Shown: in pieces, positions 18,133-25,751 of the stretch
How the letters are laid out: each line of letters begins with the position of its first letter
Numbering within the stretch: position 1 is the stretch's first letter
DNA from: Pontibacter sp. G13
GTDB taxonomy: Bacteria > Bacteroidota > Bacteroidia > J057
Assembly (NCBI RefSeq): GCF_031851795.1
Contig: NZ_CP134696.1
Coordinates: forward strand, 2,651,001-2,715,000
Length of the DNA stretch: 64,000 nucleotides
Direction of reading: 5' to 3'
Made by a program: the position numbers and the translations under genes
Notes under the pieces: model-generated
Seen by the model: the letters and a program-made list of their open reading frames with translations, nothing else
What the model was told of the DNA's origin: nothing
The model's database searches: none

Positions 18133-19201
18133 CTCCGCTATTGAAAGTGATGGCGATTCCCAGTAGGGAAGACATGTCGCTTTTGAAGAATCGCGTATTC
18201 TTTTGGAGTTCGGTATGCAGATCGTTTACCGGAGTTGGGTCGGTCGAGATCTGGTCAGCCAACCGCCCGTCAGGCAGGTTCGCCAATGAAAGCTGAATGG
18301 CCTGAAGTTGCGTTTCGGTGTCTTCCACCAATTCTGGGCCACCGGTAACAGTCAACAGATAGGCGCGATAGCCATTTCCATTCCCTCGCCAGATAGCCTC
18401 AATAGATGCCAAGTGGGCTTCCAGCAACTCAGTCGAATACCCCGAATAATAGGCTTCAACCAACTGAGGCTCAGGTCCCGTCTGCCCTGGGCGAACGCCC
18501 AAAGGAAGGCCTACCTTGAAATTCTTGGCGGCTTCGAAGCTTTTGACAAATTCGTTGTAGAGCGCCGAGGTGGAACTTCCTGCATCGGTCCCATTATTGT
18601 CCACAAAGGTGCCGCGATAGTTGGGCCACGCATCTTGGACTGCATCTACCTGTTCGGCGAGATGTTGGGTAACCGCCCGCAGGTATGCGCCACGATCCGA
18701 GGATTGATCAAAGGCTGCCAGAATAGCTGCATCGTCATCGGCAAGATTGAAGACCAAATACTCGATGGCATAGAATCCTCGCGTATCTCGGTCGAAGTTC
18801 TCCAGCAGGGTATCAGCATCTGTGATGTAGGACTCCAACTGAATTTCATTGACTGGCCAGGTTCCAATCTCTTCGAGCAGCGTCCCAAAGGAGGTCTGCG
18901 CCGGACCGAAATTGTAGGTATTCGCAGACTCCCAAGCCAATGCTGCGGCTTTCCAGGAGGTTTGCAGCTCATCGAGATTTGATTGCGTAGGCGCCTGCGA
19001 AAAGGTCTGGGCCGCAGCTTGCAGGTCATCGGATACATCTCCCAAAGCATTGTATGCCGGGATGATCATCTGATCTGCATATTGTTCCAGCATGGCCTTG
19101 CGGTCAAACGAATCCTCCGGATCAACCGGATCATCGCCGCAGCTGAAGAACATGCCCATCGAAAGGGCGAAAAGGCTAGTTTTCCAAAAAGATGCGCGCA
19201 T
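18122..19201 (-). CDS. Imelysin-like (M75) lipoprotein
   Basis: The product has 359 residues from the ATG at 19201, which starts directly at a lipoprotein signal (MRASFWKTSLFALSMGMFFSCG, lipid Cys near 21); the longer reading from 19246 adds 15 residues without signal character. The helical imelysin fold is recognisable, with conserved TFGPAQTSFG-like and GFYAIEYLVF segments. In classical imelysins the second motif is GxHxxE; here the His is replaced by Tyr (GFYAIE), so peptidase or metal-binding activity should not be assumed. Imelysin-like proteins are linked to iron uptake. It is the second gene of the operon, between DUF4856 and HTTM. Confidence 0.88.
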   Translation of the reverse strand: MRASFWKTSLFALSMGMFFSCGDDPVDPEDSFDRKAMLEQYADQMIIPAYNALGDVSDDLQAAAQTFSQAPTQSNLDELQTSWKAAALAWESANTYNFGPAQTSFGTLLEEIGTWPVNEIQLESYITDADTLLENFDRDTRGFYAIEYLVFNLADDDAAILAAFDQSSDRGAYLRAVTQHLAEQVDAVQDAWPNYRGTFVDNNGTDAGSSTSALYNEFVKSFEAAKNFKVGLPLGVRPGQTGPEPQLVEAYYSGYSTELLEAHLASIEAIWRGNGNGYRAYLLTVTGGPELVEDTETQLQAIQLSLANLPDGRLADQISTDPTPVNDLHTELQKNTRFFKSDMSSLLGIAITFNSGDGD

Positions 19202-19291
19202 AATATATTCAGCATCAAAGGCCCGGTAGCAAAGCCACCGAGCCATTTTGAATGATAAGCTATATGGGAACCGATTCCCTATTCATCTTTC

Positions 19292-20410
19292 TTAGCGTCC
19301 TTGAACGGAGATCCAGTTGCTCTTGAAGCTCTCCAATTCAGTTTCGGAGAATCCATATACCGCAGCCAATGACTGAACAGCAGTTTCCAACTTGGATACT
19401 TGGTTGAAAGCATCAGTGATCAGCAGGTAGGAAGTTGGCGTTCCATCGTATGGCGCATTCATCAAGGCAAGTACAGCATCGATCTGAGCATCGGAGATGA
19501 TGCGGTACGGAGAAGAAACGGTACGCAAGCCGTGCAAGAATCCAACAGACTCACTGTATGAGTGAAGCGCACTTCCCAAGTCTTCGTCGGTAGGCGTAGT
19601 GGCAGAGAATTTGCCGATCGCGCTGTACAGGTAGTTGATGACTGTCGCAGCGTTGCCAGCCTCCCAGTTGGTGAAGATGGTTTCCAATGCAGCGGAAGCT
19701 TCCGTTTCGTAAACAGTCTCTTCATCTGCGTAGGCAGCCTGCAATGCGCGGAATCCTTCTCCCATGTTGGTGTAGAATCCGTTTCCATCATTCTGGTCGC
19801 GTCTTGCTACATACTTGGCCATCAACACATCAGGATTGTCGTGCAAGTCTCCGTTGTCGGAGTTGTTGAAATCTGGATTGGCACCGAACAAGGCAACCAA
19901 TTTGTCAGCTGTAGTGGCGTTTGGCTCGGAAGCAACAACAGCCGCTTGATTGTACAATGCAGCCATGTACAAGCCTTTTTCGAATACCTGCTGAAGTTCA
20001 AGTCCGTTTTCGTCGAACAAGTACCCACCGAATACACCGCCGTCTCCTTGCGTGGCATTCAATGGATCAAATGTATTTCCGCTGGAAGCTGCGAGATTGG
20101 CAATCCATCCCTCAGTTCCCATGATTTTGTCTTGGTAGTAAGTGGTGGTTACTGCCTGCAAATTGGGCGTGTAAAGCGCCTCTACATCAGCAGCAGCTAC
20201 GGTTGCTCCGCTACGACCTGTTTTCATCAGGCTAGCGAGTGCGTTCACGTCGTCGATCAATTCCAATTCTGAAGCGGCATTCACTTCAAAGCTGTTACCG
20301 TCATACGTATCAGGCACTACAAACGGAGCAGGCTCTTCGTCACAGGAAGTCAGCATGAGGGCGGCAGAAAACATGCCCATCACAAACAGTCTAGATCTAT
20401 TCAAAATCAT
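19292..20410 (-). CDS. DUF4856 lipoprotein
   Basis: This 372-residue protein has a lipoprotein signal (MILNRSRLFVMGMFSAALMLTSC, Cys at 23) and the DUF4856 pattern, including the opening PDTYDGNSFEVN, GVFGGYLFDENGLELQQVFEKGLYMAALYNQA in the centre, and SALHSYSESVGFLHGLR toward the C-terminus. It is the first gene of the operon and sits 25 bp downstream of an operator-like palindrome. The family has no proven biochemical role; its constant companionship with imelysin, HTTM and a TonB receptor suggests a surface or periplasmic step in iron handling. Confidence 0.88.
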   Translation of the reverse strand: MILNRSRLFVMGMFSAALMLTSCDEEPAPFVVPDTYDGNSFEVNAASELELIDDVNALASLMKTGRSGATVAAADVEALYTPNLQAVTTTYYQDKIMGTEGWIANLAASSGNTFDPLNATQGDGGVFGGYLFDENGLELQQVFEKGLYMAALYNQAAVVASEPNATTADKLVALFGANPDFNNSDNGDLHDNPDVLMAKYVARRDQNDGNGFYTNMGEGFRALQAAYADEETVYETEASAALETIFTNWEAGNAATVINYLYSAIGKFSATTPTDEDLGSALHSYSESVGFLHGLRTVSSPYRIISDAQIDAVLALMNAPYDGTPTSYLLITDAFNQVSKLETAVQSLAAVYGFSETELESFKSNWISVQGR

Positions 20411-20434
20411 CGGACAGAAGTTTTTTCAGGTTTA

Positions 20435-20451
20435 TTTAGACTAGTTCTAAA
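20435..20451. promoter_or_regulatory. Operator-like palindrome before the DUF4856-TonB operon
   Basis: TTTAGACTAGTTCTAAA has 6-bp arms TTTAGA/TCTAAA around CTAGT. It shares TTAGACTAGT with the 14-bp palindrome at 4307-4320, which lies before the other TonB receptor gene. It ends 24 bp upstream of the first start codon of the operon. The pair suggests one metal-responsive repressor, probably DtxR/MntR-like, for both loci. Confidence 0.6.
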
Positions 20452-20899
20452 GGATGGGCGCAAATAGGCCATACCGACTCAAGTCTCCAATACCCACGCT
20501 TGGGTAATTTTATCTACCTAATACCTAAGATTGGGTACCCATGTACCTAACTAGGATAAAATCAGATCCACGTCATGAGCCTGCGACAACCGTTCATGCG
20601 CCCGAAATACCATTCATATAATGAACCCGCCTGTTCAATCCGATTTCCCAAAGGTTTCAAGAAATCCCCCTAGCAGATGCCCGACACAATGACCACTTTT
20701 GGTGCATGCTCCTATTCGATCACTTCGGATAGACGGCTAACCTATCTGGTATCATTAGTTGTGGTTACGGGCAGCTCCCAACGAGGAGCTGCTTTTCCTT
20801 TTTGAGATACCCGACATTGCTTCCTCAACGGTTCGGATGTAGATTGCCCCCGATTTTTGCACTTCTTCTAATCTACCTTGGTCTAACTATCTCTGACTC
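20452..20899. other. Divergent intergenic region with an orphan terminator-like hairpin
   Basis: No gene is seen in this 448-bp gap between the DUF4856 operon and the isoprenyl diphosphate synthase gene. GCAGCTCC (20771-20778) pairs perfectly with GGAGCTGC (20785-20792) around CAACGA and is followed by TTTTCCTTTTT. It is oriented as a + strand terminator, yet no + strand gene precedes it, so either a small RNA ends here or it acts as an attenuator or insulator for the downstream gene. Confidence 0.45.
20771..20803 (+). terminator. Orphan rho-independent terminator
   Basis: 8-bp perfect stem, 6-nt loop and a T-rich tail, 97 bp upstream of the isoprenyl diphosphate synthase start. No + strand coding gene ends nearby. 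Confidence 0.6.
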
Positions 20900-21874
20900 A
20901 TGAAGACCGCCGTTGACTACAAACAGCGCATCGAATCCCACATCGACAGCTTGGGATTGGCCTCACGCAAACCCCTGAATCTATACCAACCGATGGATTA
21001 CTTGCTCAAACTCAAGGGCAAGCGTATCCGTCCCACCTTGGTCATGCTCTCCTATGAAGCAGTCTCCGGCCGTCCAGCTGAGGAAGTGCTCAACATCGCA
21101 GCATGTGTGGAGCTGTTCCACAACTTCACCCTGATGCATGACGACATCATGGACCGTGCCCCAGTGAGACGTGGCATGCCTTCGGTTCACATCAAATGGG
21201 ACGAAAATGTGGCCATCCTCTCTGGAGATGCCATGTTTACCATCGCGACCGAGTTGGTGATCGAAGACAAGCCAGCATTGGCAGCTCCCCTCCTGAAAGC
21301 GTATTCGGAGGTGGCTCTAGGGGTCTGCGAAGGCCAAATGGAGGACATGGATTTTGCGACGCAGACGACGGTGGAGATCGAGGATTACATCGAGATGATC
21401 CGCAAAAAAACCGCCGTGCTCCTCGGTGGATGCCTACAATTGGGGGCCATCGCAGGGGGCGCGGATGAAGAGACGGTTTTGGCGCTCAAGCAATTTGGAG
21501 AGACGCTCGGCATTGCCTTCCAGCTTCAGGACGATTTCATGGATGCATTCCCACCAGAGGGATTTGGCAAGCAGGTCGGAGGGGACATCTTGGAGATGAA
21601 GAAAACCTATCTCTACCTCAAGGCGCTTGAATTGGCCGATGCAGATACCGAGGCGCGACTCCGGGATCTCTACGAATCTCCACACGAGGATGCCGATGCC
21701 AAAGTACAAGCGGTGCTGGAGATTTTCCGCCAATTGGAGATCCCTGCACATACAGAATCACTCATCGAAGAGTCCTTCCAACAGGCCATCCAACTGGGCG
21801 AGCAACTCCAAGCGCAGATGAATATGGAAGGACTCAAATCCTACCTCCAAGTCATCGCCAAGCGTACGATCTAG
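20900..21874 (+). CDS. Polyprenyl (isoprenyl) diphosphate synthase
   Basis: Chain-elongating trans-prenyltransferase that condenses isopentenyl diphosphate with allylic diphosphates for quinone side chains or other isoprenoids. The 324-residue protein has both aspartate-rich motifs: the first DDIMD at 81-85 followed by RRG, the second DDFMD at 211-215 in FQLQDDFMD. Other family blocks are GKRIRPTLV near 40-48 and the KKT of MIRKKTAVLLGG. Residues just before the first motif (ELFHNFTLMH) set product length, but I cannot read the chain length from them. The gene appears monocistronic, followed directly by a dispersed repeat element. Confidence 0.93.
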   Translation: MKTAVDYKQRIESHIDSLGLASRKPLNLYQPMDYLLKLKGKRIRPTLVMLSYEAVSGRPAEEVLNIAACVELFHNFTLMHDDIMDRAPVRRGMPSVHIKWDENVAILSGDAMFTIATELVIEDKPALAAPLLKAYSEVALGVCEGQMEDMDFATQTTVEIEDYIEMIRKKTAVLLGGCLQLGAIAGGADEETVLALKQFGETLGIAFQLQDDFMDAFPPEGFGKQVGGDILEMKKTYLYLKALELADADTEARLRDLYESPHEDADAKVQAVLEIFRQLEIPAHTESLIEESFQQAIQLGEQLQAQMNMEGLKSYLQVIAKRTI

Positions 21875-21900
21875 ACTTGGCTTTTGAAACTATTTGATGA

Positions 21901-22136
21901 TTTGGGCGTCCCGAGGCGATCTGACATGTTGGGTATATCCCGAGATGTTGGGTCGCCTCGGCGGGCTTTGCAGGGGTCCGCTAACGCTTCCGTCCTCGGA
22001 TCTTGGGCGGACCTTGGAGCGCCGAGTCTTTCCTGATCTTTCATCCTATTTCCCCAAAATGGGTTCATCTTCCTCGGACCTCGCCTGAAGGCTCGCCCTT
22101 CCAATCCCTGACGCCGCCGCAGACAGCCGCACCCAT
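21901..22136. repeat. Dispersed intergenic element, copy B
   Basis: It begins with the family terminus TTTGGGCGTCCC and includes the blocks CGGCGGGCTTTGCAGGGGTCCGCT, TCCGTCCTCGGATC and TCGGACCTCGC...ACGCCGCCGCA that are also in copies D and G. The right half of the full-length form is absent. It fills most of the gap between the prenyl synthase and the XRE regulator genes. Confidence 0.75.
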
Positions 22137-22151
22137 ACTATAGGAGATAAT

Positions 22152-22173
22152 AAGTTGCCTAGTTAGGCAACTT
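22152..22173. promoter_or_regulatory. Perfect palindromic operator before the DUF2442-XRE gene
   Basis: Two 10-bp arms, AAGTTGCCTA (22152-22161) and TAGGCAACTT (22164-22173), are separated by GT. The site lies 41 bp upstream of a gene for an XRE-type DNA-binding protein, so it is probably that protein's own autoregulatory operator, as is usual for antitoxins. Confidence 0.7.
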
Positions 22174-22214
22174 GCATTAACTTAGGAAAAGCCCAAAACA
22201 ACTAATCCACATCC

Positions 22215-22739
22215 ATGAAGGGATTGAGAAGCATACCACGGATTCTTAAAATTCATGAAATTTCAGGCTATCAAGCCTCCCTATTATTCAACAATGGGGA
22301 GTCTCGGATGGTAGACTTCAAGCAATTGCTATCTCAGGTGCTAGGGATCACACCAGGGACAGTAGGATTTGAACTGCTGGAAAGCCCTCAGAAATTCCGG
22401 CAAATGGAGATTATCGGCACTACCGTTGGATGGGCCGGTATGGGGATATCCAGCAAAGATGAACAGGGCATGGAGGTGTTTTATCCCTTTGAATTAGATC
22501 CCGTCCTCCTTTTTCAGCATAGCACTTTGGATCCTAAGCGAACCATTCAAATAGGGCCCAAGATCCGACACGCACGGATGAATGCTGGACTCACCCAAGC
22601 GGAACTCGCTCATCGGAGCGGAACTTCCAAGCACTACATTTCCAAGTTGGAGAATAACAAATCGGACATCGAGCTGCTGACCCTGAAAAAAATAGTCGAA
22701 GCAGGTTTGGGGAAGTATCTCCAAATCGAAATCATTTAG
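22215..22739 (+). CDS. DUF2442-like domain fused to XRE helix-turn-helix (orphan antitoxin-like regulator)
   Basis: This 174-residue protein has two parts. Residues about 1-95 resemble DUF2442 (RILKIHEISGYQASLLFNNGESRMVDFKQLL), a domain found in antitoxins paired with DUF4160 or RelE-like toxins. Residues about 112-170 form an XRE/Cro-type helix-turn-helix (IGPKIRHARMNAGLTQAELAHRSGTSKHYISKLENNKSDIELLTLKKIVEAGL). The perfect palindrome upstream supports autoregulation. No toxin gene is next to it: both sides are dispersed repeat elements. It may be a solitary antitoxin or a domesticated regulator. Confidence 0.82.
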   Translation: MKGLRSIPRILKIHEISGYQASLLFNNGESRMVDFKQLLSQVLGITPGTVGFELLESPQKFRQMEIIGTTVGWAGMGISSKDEQGMEVFYPFELDPVLLFQHSTLDPKRTIQIGPKIRHARMNAGLTQAELAHRSGTSKHYISKLENNKSDIELLTLKKIVEAGLGKYLQIEII

Positions 22740-22825
22740 CTGTATGAAACCCCTGTAAACTCAGCCGAAAACCGCATCAGTTCATCCAACGCCTGTTGGC
22801 CTTGCTCAACGGATTTCTTCATTGC

Positions 22826-22993
22826 GGTGCGGCTGGCCTTGTAGCGGCGTAAAGTGCCTGAATGGTGAGGCGCAGCCGAAGTCCCGGAGCTCGCGGAGGG
22901 ACCGGAGCGACAGCGGAGTCCGGAAGGGACTGACCCGGCGACCTGTATGCCAAGGGTCGTTCAATGGTCAAGCTCGCCGGGATACGCCCAAGA
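22826..22993. repeat. Dispersed intergenic element, copy C
   Basis: Right half of the family: it starts with the core GGCTGGCCTTGTAGCGGCGT (22831-22850), shared with copies D and G, and ends with the terminus GCCGGGATACGCCCAAG. It fills the gap between the XRE gene and the DUF433 gene. Confidence 0.75.
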
Positions 22994-23040
22994 TATTTGT
23001 ATAATTCCCTATCTTAAGACATCGCCAGAAAAGGAACATC

Positions 23041-23280
23041 ATGAAACCAACTCCCAAATATTTAAATAGGATCACAATTGATGCAGAAATTTGCCACGGA
23101 AAGCCTTGCATCCGGGGGATGAGATGGCCGGTAGAGGTGGTATTGGACTTGATGATGTCTGAAATGACTTTTGAGGAAATCATCGACGACCACCCTGAGC
23201 TTCAAAAAGAAGACCTCCTCGCATGCCTTGAGTATGCAAAATTGCTGATTTCCGGGACATCCATCACTTTTGCAGCATGA
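23041..23280 (+). CDS. DUF433 family antitoxin
   Basis: The 79-residue protein matches the DUF433 pattern: RITIDAEICHGKPCIRGMRWPVEVVLDLM followed by a helix-turn-helix-like TFEEIIDDHPELQKEDLLACLEYAKLLI. DUF433 proteins are the DNA-binding antitoxins of VapBC-like modules with a DUF5615 PIN-fold toxin. Its stop overlaps the start of the toxin-like gene (ATGA), the usual antitoxin-first arrangement. Confidence 0.9.
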   Translation: MKPTPKYLNRITIDAEICHGKPCIRGMRWPVEVVLDLMMSEMTFEEIIDDHPELQKEDLLACLEYAKLLISGTSITFAA

Positions 23281-23594
23281 AGTTAAAGGCTTTATGTGAT
23301 GTCCACATTTCTCGTCGTGTGGTAAAAGCCATCCAGAAGCAAGGTTTCGAAGCTGTTCATGTCACAGATATTCTTGAAGGGGATAGAACGAAGGATTCCG
23401 CCATCAGTAACTACGCCAATGAATTTGGATTCACAGTCATTTCCAAAGATGCAGGCGACACTGATCGCAATCCTCAAAAATCACTATCTTACCCTCATGC
23501 CATCCATTCATGCACATCTATTGAAATCCATCAAGTCCAGCGTCTTGGCTCTGAGTCCCCAAGCCAAGGTGATTCTGTATGGGTCAAGAGCTAG
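23277..23594 (+). pseudogene. Truncated DUF5615 PIN-like toxin
   Basis: The first 60 or so residues match the N-terminal half of DUF5615 PIN-like nucleases (LCDVHISRRVVKAIQKQGFEAVHVTDILEGDRTKDSAISNYANEFGFTVISKDAG), with the first acidic residue (Asp8) and the mid-domain KD. The expected C-terminal half, which carries the remaining acidic residues and the helix after the PxGV.xxR strand, is missing. After SKDAG the frame runs on for about 45 unrelated residues that overlap the start of the next gene. The end of the domain seems to have been lost when the MNT/HEPN module was joined on, so toxicity is unlikely. Confidence 0.75.
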
Positions 23595-23814
23595 AGGGGA
23601 TGCCCACGAACAATCTGATTGGGATCTTTTGATCCTTACTCCAGAGCCGGTTTCGGTTAAAGATGAGCAGCAGTTTAGGCATCATCTGTTTGATCTGGAA
23701 TTGGAGTATGGTCAAGCATTTTCTGTCATGGTGCGGTCTCAAGCGGAGTGGAAAAGCAGGTATGCCGTCACCTCGCTTTATGCCAACATCGCCAAAGAAG
23801 GAATCGCGGTATGA
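23497..23814 (+). CDS. MNT-type nucleotidyltransferase antitoxin
   Basis: This 105-residue minimal nucleotidyltransferase shows the GS motif (YGSRARGDA, Gly29-Ser30) and the DxD pair (Asp41, Asp43 in SDWDLLI). In MNT/HEPN modules this protein inactivates the HEPN RNase, in studied cases by AMPylating it. The ATG at 23497 gives the standard family start; the open frame extends upstream but without similarity. It overlaps the truncated DUF5615 gene by 98 bp in another frame and its stop overlaps the HEPN start codon (ATGA). Confidence 0.9.
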   Translation: MPSIHAHLLKSIKSSVLALSPQAKVILYGSRARGDAHEQSDWDLLILTPEPVSVKDEQQFRHHLFDLELEYGQAFSVMVRSQAEWKSRYAVTSLYANIAKEGIAV

Positions 23815-24197
23815 CCCATTTTGATCAGACTGAATATGTGAAATATCGCATGAAAAAGGCTCGGGAAGCGCTCTCTGCGGCCCACTTACTGGCTGAGCAC
23901 CAACAATGGAATGCCTGTATTAATCGCCTATATTATGGTTGTTTCTATGCCGTTACTGCCTTGCTCATATCTCAAGACATTCATGCCAAGTCCCACGCGG
24001 GAGTCAAAACTCAGTTTTTCCAGCATTTCCTGAAATCTGGTCAAATCGAAAAATCATTCGGTTTACTCTATGCCGATTTATTTGATTGGAGGCAACGAGG
24101 TGATTATGGAGATTTCTTTGATTTTGAGGCAGAAACAGTGGAGCCCGTCCTGCCTCAGGTAGAAGCTTTCCTAACTGTTATCCAGAAGCTCCTATAA
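23811..24197 (+). CDS. HEPN-domain (UPF0332) toxin
   Basis: The 128-residue protein matches the UPF0332/HEPN family: a helical bundle with NRLYYGCFYAVTALLISQDIHAKSHAGVKTQFFQHFLKSG and the signature RQRGDYGDF at 94-102, where HEPN RNases place their Arg/His-type active site. It is the presumed ribonuclease toxin of the MNT/HEPN pair, translationally coupled to the nucleotidyltransferase by a 4-bp overlap. MNT-first order fits known pairs. Confidence 0.88.
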   Translation: MTHFDQTEYVKYRMKKAREALSAAHLLAEHQQWNACINRLYYGCFYAVTALLISQDIHAKSHAGVKTQFFQHFLKSGQIEKSFGLLYADLFDWRQRGDYGDFFDFEAETVEPVLPQVEAFLTVIQKLL

Positions 24198-24223
24198 CTT
24201 ATAGGGCGTTCCTCCAAGCCCAG

Positions 24224-24745
24224 ATGGATACGCCCAAACAATCCGCCCCGATCGGCTATTATTTCCGTACCTTTGCACCACCAAAAACTAAGGTTACCCG
24301 CATGAAATCCACGCTTGCCGCATACGGAATCGAGCTGCTCCCCAGCGCCATCTACGAATTTTCGCCGCAATCCCTCCCCTGGTGGAATCCCGATCAGCCT
24401 AGCCGCATAGATCTGGAAATGCATCAGGCCCCCAATCAGCCCAATGTCTACCAACTCAGCGTGGCCTTGACCACCGAAGTGGAAGGAGAGGCTGAACGCA
24501 TCATGGTGATGTTGATTCTATTGGATGGAGACCAATTGGCCCATCCGGTACTGGTCGCTCAGGCGTTGGGCGCACAATTGGGTCTCGAAGGGAAACATCC
24601 GTTTTCGGAGGAGCAAAACTCCTTCGTGGTGGAATCTATGGAGGAAGCCCAATCTGTATTGACCTCCACCTTGGATCTGATCGAGGAGCCGGCCGATGTG
24701 TTGATCTACGACATGAAGGAGGGAGATCCTGAAGGGGAAGAATAA
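24224..24745 (+). CDS. Conserved hypothetical cytoplasmic protein
   Basis: The product has 173 residues from 24224; an internal ATG at 24302 (MKSTLAAYGIELLPSAIYEF) may be the true start and gives a more compact 147-residue protein. It has no signal peptide and no membrane segment. The acidic C-terminus (DVLIYDMKEGDPEGEE) and the helix/strand mix suggest a small soluble domain. I do not recognise the family. It starts 26 bp after the HEPN gene but has no visible link to the toxin pair. Confidence 0.55.
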   Translation: MDTPKQSAPIGYYFRTFAPPKTKVTRMKSTLAAYGIELLPSAIYEFSPQSLPWWNPDQPSRIDLEMHQAPNQPNVYQLSVALTTEVEGEAERIMVMLILLDGDQLAHPVLVAQALGAQLGLEGKHPFSEEQNSFVVESMEEAQSVLTSTLDLIEEPADVLIYDMKEGDPEGEE

Positions 24746-24748
24746 TTC

Positions 24749-25666
24749 CTACTCTACGTTCACCTGATCGATTTCTAGAAATGCCTCAAACGAAAGGGAC
24801 TTCCCTTCAAGGCGATATATCTCCCGGACGATGGCTTCACGGCCCACGGCATTGAATCCGTGGCTGAGGCCATCGTCTCTGGTTTCGCGCATCACGCTCG
24901 TCTGCGTCGGCCGCCACACGCCTGTATCGCTGTAAAATCCGCCTTCGAAAATGCCCACATCTTCGTAGCCCGAAAGTCCGAAATAGCGCTTCCACTTCAC
25001 CTGCTCAGGATCATCCGTGATGTCGAGGTTGGAGTTGACGCCTCTTGTACCGGGATCTGCCAGTAGCTCCAAGGGCGCTCCTTGGCCGTATTGGTACTCA
25101 TCGCCAAGATTGCCGAAACTATGCCCGACTTCGTGCAGCATGATGTCGGGTTGATCCGCCGGAAAATAGGCCGTCTTGTTGCCCCCAAATCCATTCACAG
25201 GCCGCCGGACCGCAAATAGTACTTGCACCTGCTCCGAAAATCCCTCAATTCCCGTGGCGGCTTCCACATATCGCGCTAGTTTCTCTCCATCCATCTGACT
25301 GCTCGGCTGATCCCCATAGTTGAATGCCGTGGAGCTATCGGTGCTAGCGGCGTAGATGATCGACACATTGAAGTGGTCCCGAAACTGACTGAAAGGCGCT
25401 TGGCCAAACAGATACTCAATATGCTGTATCGCAGTCGAGCGATAGATGCCTCCGTCTTTGCGAAGCGTTGCCCGCGTATATCCATCCGCGACAAAAACCA
25501 CAAAAATCTGGTTGTCATCGTACTGCTGGATCACCTCCACTTCGCCTTCCTGATAGTAGCGAGTAGCGTCGGTATAGTCGGGAATGATCGGATCGGGGGA
25601 TGAACGCTGGCAGGAGAGCAGGAAACTCAAGACCCAGCCAAGCATGCAGAAGGTGCGAATATTCAT
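24749..25666 (-). CDS. M64 (IgA-peptidase-like) metallopeptidase lipoprotein
   Basis: The 305-residue protein has a lipoprotein signal with Cys19 (VLSFLLSC) and an M64 peptidase domain. The zinc site is HEVGHSFGNLGDEY: His178, Glu179, His182 and the downstream Asp189. The upstream block IFVVFVADGYT near 54-64 is also typical. M64 enzymes were named for an IgA-cleaving protease, but environmental members have unknown substrates. The gene converges on the preceding + strand gene with only 3 bp between stops. Confidence 0.9.
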   Translation of the reverse strand: MNIRTFCMLGWVLSFLLSCQRSSPDPIIPDYTDATRYYQEGEVEVIQQYDDNQIFVVFVADGYTRATLRKDGGIYRSTAIQHIEYLFGQAPFSQFRDHFNVSIIYAASTDSSTAFNYGDQPSSQMDGEKLARYVEAATGIEGFSEQVQVLFAVRRPVNGFGGNKTAYFPADQPDIMLHEVGHSFGNLGDEYQYGQGAPLELLADPGTRGVNSNLDITDDPEQVKWKRYFGLSGYEDVGIFEGGFYSDTGVWRPTQTSVMRETRDDGLSHGFNAVGREAIVREIYRLEGKSLSFEAFLEIDQVNVE

Positions 25667-25751
25667 GGGAATAAGGATTTAGGGCTTACTCAAGAACTGC
25701 CAAGATCGTAAATTGTTCGCAACTTAGAATATTTCACACATTAAGCTTGTC

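Noticed and set aside
24749-25666. Calling the M64 protein an IgA protease
   Set aside because: Only the family-level zinc site is visible; nothing suggests an immunoglobulin substrate in this organism.
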